Source: Bolinopsis microptera (lineage: Eukaryota > Ctenophora > Tentaculata > Lobata > Bolinopsidae). From it: DNA of 64,000 nt. The notes below the pieces were generated by a model. The model saw only the letters and a program-made list of their open reading frames with translations. It did no database searches and was not told the origin of the DNA. Shown here piece after piece: positions 10,861 to 23,200 of the stretch. The stretch spans positions 8,855,303 through 8,919,302 of the forward strand of contig NC_087075.1 of the NCBI RefSeq assembly GCF_026151205.1, in the 5' to 3' direction. Both the position numbers and the translations under genes were made by a program. Each line of letters starts with the position of its first letter. Position 1 is the first letter of the stretch.

Positions 10861-11106
10861 AATTAGTTGAAAAAGTTACGTGACAATCCAGTGTATAAAA
10901 GTAATTAATCATCATCGAATTATTACATGTTACAAAAACGCAATTGAATTCATAATTTTTGTTAATTGTCTGTTGTCACAGCTTAAAAATTCAAAAGTTA
11001 AAAATTAACAGCCGTTTTTTTGTTGCGAGCTATTTGTACTTTCTCAATTTTTATATTTTACTTGGCGGCGCGCGTCAATTCTTATGCGCGATATTTAATT
11101 AATATT

Positions 11107-11192
11107 AGTTAATTAGATTGCCAGTACATTGATTGCTACTTCCATGGATATCCATGGAAGTAGCAATCAATATACTGGCAAGCTAATTAACT
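11107..11192. repeat. 86-bp near-perfect palindrome with no loop
   Basis: Arms of 43 bases meet between 11149 and 11150 at ccatggat/atccatgg and differ at only two positions. The outer ends read agttaattag and ctaattaact. It could extrude as a cruciform or be a very small foldback element. Confidence 0.9.
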
Positions 11193-11689
11193 CTCTATTT
11201 AATTGTACATGAGCCAACTACGGAATAATCATGTCACATCATGTGCATGGCCTGCAATACCGGGCAGCACCGCACATTATTAAATTGTTCTTGCCACCAT
11301 CATTGCGAGATCAGAAAAAAATAAGAAAACTTAAGTTTTTGATTGTTAATTTTAGGGATTAGAAAGCAAAAAAGATTTACAAACGAATTCCTTGTGTTTT
11401 TAATTCACTGAATTTTCCCACTGATTGCAATCAAAGTGGTTCTATTCGTTAGACTAGAACCTTACTTTATCTCGCAAGCTAAGAGTTCTATTAACAAACA
11501 GTTTCTTTCACATCCTCTTATTGTGGAGGATCAAAAGTAATAGTGTGAGCATATTAAACCTTTTGGAAGTTATTACATCGCTACTTCTTAGTTTTGTGAT
11601 GACTGATACATTTTTTATGAATGGCTAATCTTCGTTGCATGTAGCTTCTCGATGTAAATAATTTGTTGTCACATAGTTTCACCTTACCT

Positions 11690-11775
11690 GGAGACCCCAG
11701 GCTATAATGTTCATAAATAGAGATTCGGCGGAATGGCAGGCTGAGCGCCGCCTAGTCAATAAAAGTTTTACCAAT
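11690..11775 (+). repeat. Dispersed repeat, copy 1 of a second family
   Basis: The stretch from cctggagaccccaggctata through the tggcaggctgagcgccgcc words matches 43975-44075 in reverse complement (tcctcaggtaa, catagcctggggtcc, ctgtcattccgcc). Divergence is moderate. Confidence 0.65.
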
Positions 11776-11925
11776 TTGAGGAGGTTACATGATTCTTTAT
11801 TTGTCTCTGCACTTTGGTTGATCTGTCAATAGTATAATAGTCATGTGGTAAGATTGATAAAATCTTATAAAAATCATAATATAGTCAGTAAGGTTTATCA
11901 ATATTCATAAGTCTTTTTTTCATAA

Positions 11926-11960
11926 GTCTTTTTTTGCTGCTGGGATGAGTCCTTCTTTAT
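11926..11960. repeat. 17-bp tandem duplication
   Basis: The unit cataagtctttttttt-like occurs twice in direct succession (cataagtctttttttcataagtctttttttg region). Confidence 0.6.
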
Positions 11961-12420
11961 CTTCTATTCTGCTGTTACATGTTCGTCCTATGCTTACTTT
12001 CAGTTCTGTGATGAGTCACTAGGATGGCTGTGAAGCTAACTCTAGTTTTTCTTCCTTTTGTTTGAAATTAGCTCTTGTGGTCTTTTATGAAATCTGTTGC
12101 AGTGATACCACCAAAACAGATTTTTCTGAATTTTAGGCCTTTTTGAAGAAAACATGTCTGTTTTGTACAATATTCCGCCAATTGAATGTTCTGATGGCGC
12201 AAAAAATATTTGGGGGTACCAAATCCTCTCAAGGGGCAGCAAAAAGGAAAAATTTAAGGGAGGAGGGGGGAAACATTAGGCCTGGATTTCTGTCTTTGAA
12301 GGGGCATATTGATCGGTGATTCTTCCAATTTCGGCCATATGACCAATAGCCACAATATTCAATCTGGATCTATCAGATGTGGTCCCTTTGGCCTTTGGGA
12401 TTCAATTCTTCACAGGAAAA

Positions 12421-12500
12421 CAAATTTAACTTTTGGTATTTATTAATAACAATCAAAACATATCATATCATAAAAATAAAGCCGCGCGTTGGTTGACTGC
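12421..12500 (-). repeat. 3'-end fragment of the CR1-like element family
   Basis: It aligns to 750-830 (aaacatatcatat, aaagccgcgcgt, tgactgcctca words in the same order), which is the 3' terminus of the full-length element. Only about 80 bases are clear, so it is a severely truncated or decayed copy in the same orientation. Confidence 0.7.
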
Positions 12501-13637
12501 CTCAGTAAGGTGAATAATTTAAGCTTGAAGGTGCCCTGCCCTCACACGTTGGGAGGTGTAAATATCTCTGTGTATAGCCTCTTGAAGGAGCTCGGCTACA
12601 GTTTTTATCAGTGCTTTTTAAATTTGATTTTCAAATGTCTTGACACCAACCAATAGGTTTCCTGTTATGAAATATTAGCACATGCCACCCCATCGTGGGT
12701 TTACTACTGATAGCAACAAATCAATGAAACAAGAATTTTTTTGTAGGCAGAATGAGGTATTGTCCAATATTTAGTGTCCGACAGACAGGCTTTCTGCTTG
12801 TGTTTAGAATGCCTTGATCAATAAGTTCATATTATGCTTTTTATTTCATATTCTGATACATCGATCAAAATATTTTGTAGGGATTTCATGATTGCGAATC
12901 TCTTTTACTATTCTTTTAGTTTGTTCCTACAATCAATAATATCATCTCCTCTGGTCATCGTACTTTATTCATGGTGCTAATTTCAAATGTTTAACTGAAA
13001 ATGTGCATAGAGCATTTTACAATAGTATCAGATAAAAATAAGCGATGAAATCCGAGTAGGGAGACCTGCATCAAACATAACCGTCATTTGTAATTGAGGG
13101 TCTGCTGACTTTGGCAGTATTGTTTCTTCTCTTTAATGCTATTAATGAAGGAAAAAGTGTCAAACAATTATAAAATATTTCAGCAATGGCCAATTGGCTG
13201 ACTATAAGGTCATGGCCTGAACAAACAATTTTTTTAAATAGTCAAGTGATGCTAAAGCAGAGCACAAACGTGTAATAAGTTAATAGATTAAAAACTGATT
13301 CATGTGATGCATTACGCAGAGCACAGATAAAAATACTGATTCAATGATTAAAATTATAGCTGTGAGTGTCAATAAATTACTGTGTCATAAAAAAAGGAAC
13401 GATGTACACGTGATCTGAGATACCAATATCTCAATACCAAAAGAAACATTCATAGTCCATGGTGGCAGGTATCAAGTTAAACGAAGTTACACTGACTGGC
13501 AATGTATACGATTGCCGTCTCCCTCTCTCACCCCTGACCGCTATCAGGGTGCTCCTGAGGATTGAGAATCTAATCCTGGTGCGCATGTAACACATAATAG
13601 CCGCATAGTCTTCTCCTCTCTTCTGGGATAGTTTTTA

Positions 13638-13666
13638 GAATACAATTAATGCTATTAATTGTATTC
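13638..13666. repeat. 13-bp stem hairpin
   Basis: The arms gaatacaattaat and attaattgtattc are separated by gct. Function unknown. Confidence 0.6.
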
Positions 13667-14066
13667 TTCCTCTGTATGACTATGTTATGAATCTTTGTTA
13701 GGTTAACCTTAATCATAGAAATTCCGGAAATTTTGTTGATGTTAAATTAAAACACCAAAGTTTCACCTAACAAAAATGTATCACTAAATCAAGCAGAAAA
13801 ATAAAATTATTGAACAGTTTTACCTTGCAACTGAAAAAGTTGTTTTTAATCATTTACTCTCTTAATCATAGTTTCAATTCTCAAATTTTCAATTTTATTT
13901 ATACATTTACGCTACATAATTTGTGATTGTTCCTCATGAAAGATGTCATTTGTTTTCAACCGAAAATTGGTCTGATGTATTTGCTTGTTATCTTGAAACT
14001 CCATTTTGATTCACTGAATTTTTTATTTTCATTTACTTTCACTGACTTAAACCAATTTAGACCAAG

Positions 14067-14245
14067 ATGGCTCCCCCTCCACATTTGCCTGTACAATGCA
14101 GCAAGACGATGACCGTGCAAGGATTTGGCAGTTTACTGGGATATCTCCCCTTTTTATTGACACTGTTGATAGGGGGAGGTATTGTTATGTGTTATTGTAT
14201 GGCTGTGGCGTATGGTCACGTAGAAGCTGCTTTTCCTTATATCAG
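14067..14245 (+). CDS. DRAM: DRAM-like gene, exon 1
   Basis: It encodes the N-terminus, TM1 (LLGYLPFLLTLLIGGGIV) and most of the PYIS signature, ending in phase 2 (ATC AG|gtatta). The upstream bases show no promoter that I can identify. Confidence 0.88.
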
Positions 14246-17200
14246 GTATTAAGATTTTAGAGTTTAGGATAAACTTCATACTGTTCCTTTTAATTAAATA
14301 GTGTCTCGTAAATTGAAAAGAAGGCCTTCAAATATATTGAAGTCTTTGTTTAGATTAACCAATATAGTTCCTGGAAAATTGATGAATTATTAATTTGGGG
14401 GTTTGAGCACTTTTATTCCGGGGGATTAAAGATCTTGCTGGCTGTATTTTTCTTAAATAACTCACAAGAAAAGCGACCTGCGGAGTGAGGAATGTGGTAG
14501 TTACTTAGGAAAGAACGAATTCGTACACTCAAATTATTTACAGTATTTACCGGGATAACTCTCATCGGAGATCCTTTGATAAATTAAGAGTAAATATTCC
14601 GGAACTATTCCGTAAGACACTGGAAAATACCCCAATAATATGAACAACTAAACTTAATATGATTTACTTTTTCAGTGACACTGGCACGTTCCCTCCAGAA
14701 TCTTGTGTCTTTACTCTATTCCTCAACTGTGCGGCGGTTGTATGTGAGTGAACTCCCGTTTTCTTTAAAATAATAGATCTTCCAACTAGATTTGGGTGTG
14801 TGAACGTCCCAAATAGAACTACTAGCTTAACGTGAATCTGAATGTTTATGTCGTAACTCACAATGGTAAATTGTTAAACACATTATTAACTGTTAAATTT
14901 CAGTACTAGCGATATTCACGCTAAAGTACCTGCACGTAGTACAGTACAATAGACAATGCAGTTCGGCGGTAACAAGAATTAATACTGCTGCTCTCGTAAT
15001 CGGATACGTCGCTGCTTTTGGAATTATGGTAGTGGGTGCCTTCCAGGTTCGTTCATTCCATGAATCAAACTTAATTATATTAGCTTAATCAAGTTTTTAT
15101 CTATATAAATTGTTAACACATAACTGTAGTTATGAACCAAATGATTGAAAATAAATCTCTTTGTCTGTTATATAATCCAAAAATGTGTAATCAAATTTCT
15201 GAAATTTTAAAGCTTAATAAATTTATCATAAGTTATTCAAATAAATGCAGCAGTGGTATGGCAGTAATTTTAAGTCGATTTGAACACTTCGGGTATTTAT
15301 AACCACTGGACCAGTTACAACCTTACACCGTGCGTGCTGCCGAACAAAATCACGCTTAACCGTGTTTCACAATTTTAGAAAATAACCTCGTGTGTTTCAC
15401 ATTTTTAGAAAATAAGTTAAAAAATAGTCACACGAACCTGTCCCGCCTGCTCCCCACCGCTATAAGCTGGACCGGACTTCCTAGAGTGTCTTGAAAGTGA
15501 ACAATGGATATTGTTGGTGTATATCTACTGTTGCAATGTCTATTAGTTAGAATGACGGGACATGATTACATCTGGCAACATGTCAGTATGTAAAGTATTG
15601 TAACAGATCCGTGACACTTTTAATAGTGTAACAAGTACCTGAATCATGCCAAGTATCTGTGTCAGTACTTCTGCGGAGAAAAACCCCGCCGACTGGCATT
15701 CAATTTTCTGTCGCTATATTTCAGTAAAATAAAGTTAAAAACGGAAAGCAGAACTTACAGACTTGGCGAAACCTGCCTTTGTTCCCCTGTATAAATTAGC
15801 ACGTATTGGCTATTCAGTAGTGAAGGGTGGGGCAGGGACCAGTAGCCACATTGAGGGGGAAAGTGGAACGGTATCTTGTGAAGTAACCGGGTGTTCCCTA
15901 CTTGCTTCTAACAGACGTCTTCTTTTCAGGAAACTAACGTATTGGCAGTGCACGTTTTGGGGGCGATGATGGCATTCATTGGAGGTAAGTTTATTTGATC
16001 ATCTCGAGCTGCACCTGCAGTACAAATTCCTTAAATAAGTATGTACTATAAAAAGTGCTCGTCCCTTTGATCTCGAACTTTCTACCTGTATCCCCGGTAG
16101 GGCCGCGTAATTTCTCTAATCACATTAAATTCTCGGATCGGAACATATTTTCATTATTTTGTGTTACAAATTTACAAATATTGTATATTGTATCCAATTG
16201 ACACCAATTTGGGAATTTACCGTTGACTTAAGAGCGAGAAGCGGAGACTCTTCACGTCTAAGTGCATGGTTAGCAAAATCTTTTACAGGCCTCAAAATAG
16301 ATAAATCCCCTTTCTTCTCGACGCTCTGACTCACCACAAATTATGCTGAATAAATCACCAAATTTTTCCAAATTAGGATTTGATCGGTTCTGTTTTCGTT
16401 CATAATAACACTAAGTATGATAACGTGAGGACTGAGGAATACGACGAGTGTAAAATATTCTGTAATCAGTCAAGCTAAGAATCTGTCAACTTTCCCCGAA
16501 AGATTCTCCTCCCATTTTTTCATTTCTCTCCATCTCCTAAAAATTACATTCACCAAAGTAAGTGTCTTGAAAGAACCTTACACGTGCACTCCTTCCCTCC
16601 TTCCGTGAACACATTACGTCTCATATTCTGAATAGGACAATACCGTACGTTTATCCTGTAACTCATTCGTGAAAAGAAAGTTGCCCTGAAAAGAACTCAA
16701 ACAGGAAACTTCCCCTTCCCGCAATACGTGACCTTATTTTGTTAAAAACATTTCTAGGCGTCAGTTCCGAGTTCAGACGTCGGGCAGAACTCCCCTCTCA
16801 ACTTTAGAACACGTGACTAAACAAACCTTTAGAACACGTGGCTAAACCCCCAACTCTCCTCAGGTACAGTCTACATGTTCCTGATTGCATCGCTGGGATT
16901 CCGACGGGACGTTAACTTTGGTGTGGACGAGCGAGGGTACGCCAAGGCTCGACTCTTCATGGCATTTCTCTCCGCCATCAGCTTTATCATCAGTATCCTT
17001 TTACCGCAAATAAGATAAATAAAACTCACCACGTTTAACACACAGTATAAAATTAGGTGTAGCTAATTGGAAACGGCGGACTATTACCAATCAGCTATTA
17101 AAAAATCTGTTGTCCCGACTAGTTAACAAATTCTCCGACCCCGGAAAAGGGTTCTCACCGTGGCCTCATTAGTGTAGTCGTCTGGTTGTAGTTGAGGTAT

Positions 17201-20200
17201 TGTTCCGTCACAACGTCAATTGGTGAAATACCTAGCACTTTACCTGCATTGTTGACCTAATCTACGGTCTGGAATCTCAGTCAGAAGTGGCAATTTCGTA
17301 ATGAGCTCTTCTGAGAAATTTCATGTATTTGCGAGTATTTGAGAAGGTGGAGTGATATGGCGGGTTACGTGCAGTGATATGGTGAAATTGTGCGGAAAGC
17401 GATTGTGGTGCTTAGAAGCGCAAGTGTGAGATAGTATGACAATGATTTGTGGCATACTTGTAATATTCCGGTTAATCTTGGTACTGGGTGGGACTGGTCA
17501 GAACAAATTGCGTGTTACGTCACACACTTTTAGTCTGCACTGTATGTCGTCATTGTCGTCATAAAAATGAGAATAGATAAAAGTGGCGTATGGTTTAACA
17601 TGACATAATGAGAATTTTAGTAGATTTTAAAATGACATACTGAGAATTTGTGAGTAACACTAGAGTAAAAGTGAAAGTGAAACCAGTGTGAGAGAGAAAG
17701 TGAAATGCCTTAACATGTGATAGTTATAATAACAGCGTCCATAGCAAACTCAGTGTGGGAGGCGAGCCCGGATAATCCTAACGCTCTTCTCTGGTCTTCT
17801 AACGACAAGGTGCGAGTAGTGGTATTGAAGTGTGTGATTAAGTGTGATTAAGTGTGTGATTAAGTGTGATATACTATCGAGCTTGAGTGAGTGTTTCTTC
17901 ACATTGATGTAGTCTAACAATTGTCAGGGAGTGATTTTATAGCGACTGCGAAAAGTACTCGTCACCTTTTGCGGGTGCAATGGCCCGGTACGCGTGGCAA
18001 TATTTCATGAACTTGTAAAACTTGAAACTGTGCGAATTAATAAAATTCCTACAATGTTAGTAGATTATCTCTCGTAGATTTATCCAGATTCAAGAAAAAG
18101 ATCCAATTCCAATCTCTAAAATGAATTAGATCTGTCTTGATCACAGTCCCCTGAATACTGAGTAGCAATGTCACACGTGAATGATATTAAACGAAACAGG
18201 GCTAAATCTAATCTCGTTTCCAATAATCTCCAAATCTAACTATAGGGTCTATTCAGCCTACACTATTATATTCTAGTCCGCACTATTACTCTATTCTATT
18301 AAAGTCTGCCCCTCGTAATGATCTGCACCCTGTTTTTGTCCGGGCTCCTGTTCATGAGTCTATTCACGTCTGTTGTACTCAGACTTTGTCGTTAGTGTAG
18401 GCTGAGTACCGTAATTGGTATCACGTTCTGAGTAGTTTCCAGTGTCTGAATTGTAGTACTAATATTGATACAAAATACAAAAATTAGATTAGCATTTAAT
18501 TTGAACGGAGTATGCTTAAGAGTGATTGAATGTATGATTTGGTTGTACAATGAGTACATTCAATATTATACTTAAAGCTGTAAACAATCATGTTTGTTAC
18601 ATGACATGAAATTTGTTTCACGAGGAATATGATTTTAACACAAGTTTTACCATGATACGATAGTCAATAGCACATGATGCATAAAACAGTGGTGAATGTT
18701 TTAAAAGTATGAGGTTGAGTACACAAGTTATATTACATAGTTTCTGGTGTGTTAATGATACATTACATTACATTCATTATTCCGACACAGTATGCCGCCG
18801 CGGGTACATAAATTCAATAAACAGCTTCCATCCAAGCTATTGAAATATGGGGAACATTCCTAGTTTCAAATTGTGTAGCTGCATGGGGTTCTGTTCTGAT
18901 AGCGGAGCACTTGACTGTTATTTATCTCTGTGTATTGAAATTGGACACTAGCGTACAATATCCCAGATAGCTCAATATAAGCTCAAAATAAGTTCCTAAA
19001 GGTACACTTTTCATCTCAGATAGATAGTACATGGTAGAAAAATACATGATAGAAAGTGGAACTTCCAAATCCTTCTCTTGCAAAATTCAAAAGCAGAATA
19101 TTATTTAAAAAATAACCTTTCCTCGTGAATGTGTCACGGATTTAATCTGAAAGCAGCTAAATTTAACAACTTATCCTTCTTTTTGAGGAAACATAAAACT
19201 GGTTTCGTCTCCAGATTTCTCTACTCCTCGTTATTAAATTTGCACATGTGGTCACATAATCAGCCCACGTAACTCCTACAAGATAACATACCCTGACATC
19301 ACTGGTAATTTATTTATAGGGGCACAAAAACACGGGTAATTTATAGTGACTCTGTTTTTATTAAACTAGGGTGGAAAGTATAAGTCTGTTCATGAAAATT
19401 ATTAATAAATCGTTGAATTAGCATAGTTTGATGAATTTAGACATATTCACAAGGGTGATTGTCTGCAAGTTGTTAATTAAAATAAATTGGATAAACACTT
19501 CACAGTTTGGAGGTAATTGTGGAAAATTAATTATGCAGGGCCGCGGGCGGGAACATCAATTAAAATATGAAAATAAGTGTTAACTTATCCCCATAATTTT
19601 AAATTTAGAGCGCGTATTTTTGGCCTTAATCAACACTCTAAAACCACTGAGTAATGTCTGTTAATGTAGAGCATCTAAGTACGTGACTAAACATGTCAGG
19701 CGAAGTAGATAGGAAGTTGAAAGTTAAAGGTTTCTCTGCTGTAAAACAGCCGTCTAAATAGCGGAACTATTTACACTGTTATCAGTGTTGAAATATACCA
19801 AAATTTTAGCCGGAGATTAAGTTTGTCTTCAGCATTTTAAAACTTGGTAGGGCTGTATTTTATATTTGGGCTGTGGTAAGCTGTGTTTATTCTTGAATTG
19901 TGTCAAGAATGAGAAAATTTGTTCAGAATTCAGTCGGAATCATCGACGTGTTAGACCTGAAAGTTAACACCTTAAGTATAATTCTTAGCCTCAAATTTGG
20001 AATTGTGAATCTGTTTCTCAGACAGGAAACGAGCCTTACAAAAGTTGAAAACATTTAAGTTTAATCTAACATTCGCATTTACATACAAGTTAGTATAATA
20101 ACCAGTTAAATATTTTCAATTAACTGAGTCTAGACATTATGAAGCAAAATGACCATCGGACATAATGACGCTAAACCAAGGATAAGCATCAGGATCCATA

Positions 20201-23200
20201 ATAAGGAGCCAGATAAGGAGCCAGGATAAGGAGCCTGGAGCATAAGGAGCCAGGGCATAATGCCGCTGGAAATAAGACGATACACTGCTGTGTTTTGAGG
20301 AACAATTAGAGGCTCAATTTCGTGCAGGAACACTTCTTATACACGCGCAAGGAAAGTGGAAACCCGTATTACATATTATTATGTCTCGTACATCTATCTC
20401 AATTACGTTGGTGATCTGACCGCTAGTCGCCTCCTCAGACCCTAAAAAGCTAAAACACGTCCACCAGAACATACCGTATGTTAGCAGCACTGCCCGGAAC
20501 CCTCACTCCAGACCTCCAAGCTTTGGAGCTCCCAGTTCCCCAGTTTGTAACTGCAATATCAGGTGACCTGACTTTCAAAGGCTCCCCACATTTACCCTTA
20601 ACTTTATGTTACGCATTTTTGCAATCAATTGTGTCCGGGTAAAAGTTTTAACCTGACTTTTAAAGTTCTGGCCAGGTTGGCGGGAGAGCCCGGTTTCGTC
20701 TGTAGTAATGTGTCGGTATTTGGTATCTCTTACTCCGCTCCCACTAACCGACCCATTCACCACAGTATTCTCTCCGCATCCTGGCGTGGGTTTTGGGGCT
20801 TTTAAAATGGGGACGGTTCCGTGTAGACGGCACTGTAGACTAAACTTTGTTTTTAAAATTAAACTCTGTTCTTTTCAATTATGCTAATTTTAAAAGTTGA
20901 AAATCGGATGGGTTTAAAGTACGTTAACGATTATTGTTGGATAAGCATACGTCGAGATACTCATTCTCCGATCACAGTTTTATGAGTTAATAAAATTTTT
21001 CAATTCTCTGCATATTGAAGAGAGATTTTATGTACAATTTGCAAAATTTGTCTCTGAAAAATTGAACTTTACAAAAATAAATTTAATATAATTTTACTGG
21101 AATTTTATATAATTTTACTAGAACAAATTTAATATAATTTTATTCCAAAACACATTTAATTTCCGCTGCTAGCTAACAACGTTCTGTAGAATAATAATTT
21201 TATCGTCCTCCACCACCTCCCCACCAATACAAACAGTCTAGTCAGGCGAAATGTAGGTATTGTTGGCACCGTCCTACCGAAGTCAATGAAATTACTTTAA
21301 TCGCTGCAGTCCCCGAGAATTATTAGGGCTGATGGGCAGCCTGCCTCGAAATAATCGTTCACTGTTCACTTCCTACTAATAATTGTAATCAACTAATCGT
21401 TATCGATACTTCCAGACGAGAGGAAAGATTAAAATTTGGAGTGTGAAGGATTGTGATATAGAAGTGGGGGGATTATGGGGACGAAAGTAGGGATAATTGG
21501 GGATAATTGGGTTGTGTGGGCGTAAAGACGGGGTATAAATCTTAAAACATGTTGCATGTATGTGGGGTGATGTCAGACGGTTAGTTGGGTATTTATCTGT
21601 ATAAATAGAGCGGGATGGATTACATTTTATTAGATATAGCCATTTTGGAAAGGTATAGGTATTTGGAACCAGTATTAATATGGCAATGTTTACATAGATT
21701 TAAGGAGTAATCAGAACTTGAAAGAAGGTTTTAAATGAACATTAATTTCTTATTTCCATTCATTACTCTTGCCGTAATATTTCTTAACAACGCCTAAAAG
21801 CTATCGGAGTTTCTGCATGGTCCCTTGCCCTTTGGGAACCATCCACCGTGGAGAAAACTTACCAAACGTGGAGTTCAGATGACAAGGTCGCTGAACTAAT
21901 AACTTTAATAATGCATTTAATTTACATTTAATGAAAACTAATTATAGTAATAAGCATATGCGCTGAATAGACCTGACTTTCCCTGTGAACGTTATTATTT
22001 GCAGGATTACTTGGTAGGTTTCCGTTAGAATGCATGGCTTATTATAATCAAAGCACAACAATGTTTCGAAATAATACGTCGGCGGCTGTCTTGAATTTTA
22101 ATGACTTGATAAACTTAAGGCATGAGTCAGGCTGCTGGCTGCTGTAGGTAACCACCGCGTCATAAATCAGCCTAGACGCAGCGTTGCATTTCGATTAATC
22201 TTGATTAATTGAGAATTTCCACACCTAAGAGTTTATGTGTTATGAATCTTCAAAAATAAAACTGCTAATTTGACGAAATGTTATTCCCGATTCCCGGGTT
22301 TTTAAAGTGCAAGAGTCCGTATTTACCAACAATATGGAAGCCGTACTTTGGACGGGTACAACCTAAAATCTACCGGTAATATTTCACATATTTCAGATAA
22401 CATTTCACGTATTTCAGATAGTATTTCGCATATTTCAGCACCACAAACAGGTCATTTAAATTCCTGTTCTACAATAGGAGCGGTTAGGTGTGAATATCAT
22501 AGTGTGAACAAACTTTCTATTTCCGTAAAAATAGTAAAATAAGGGATAAGACACCGCAGCAGTGCACCTTTTTTAATGCCAAACGCACAGTCCTGCTTTT
22601 AGGATATTTTAAAATATAAACTTAATTTTGTATCAATCTAAAAGTTAAGGATACGAGCCTCGCAGTCTTGTCCGCAGTCGGAGGAGGTGAGAACCAATTA
22701 GCGTTGTCAGACAATTAATGATAGACTTGTCAGAACAAGCTAACTCCACAAGTTGACAATCAGCATTCAGCAAATATGTCTATACAACTAACAAATATGT
22801 CTCGCAAATTTGCTGTCGTGAATTCCTGGAGCATGCAACACGTGGATACTGTCTTTTGTACATTATTTAATTTCAATGTTAAAGTGTTCACTGTTTTAAC
22901 CTATTCCTGAAAACGTACACCGGAAACGTCCATTGGACTGTAAAGTTTGAAATGAACCTACATTCTAAAATAAGGTACACGTACTCTAGTTGTACACGTA
23001 CTCTAGTTGTACACGTACTCTAGTTGGACAAACCCTAAAGTTCGACATTGTCGAACCTGGACTCTAATTCAGTTAGAGTGCTTGTCGATCCTAAAATAAT
23101 TCTAGAACACGTTTTAGAAAGAGTTTGCTTAATTTTAGAATTACTGCAGTATGTTCGAGATGAACAAGATATTGTATCCACTAGAGCATTATAGCATTAT

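Noticed and set aside
16990-17000. An ordinary U2 donor, or an exon 5 that continues
   Set aside because: Continuation stops after eight codons; GTATCCTTTT fits U12 exactly and TTAAC sites precede each candidate exon 6.
17101-17180. A sixth alternative exon after GTTAAC at 17122
   Set aside because: The phase-1 frame after the nearest AG reaches a stop within eight codons and lacks the W...DK ending.
19570-19680. Another alternative exon after TTAACTTATCC
   Set aside because: No W...DK motif, no donor in frame, and a stop soon after.
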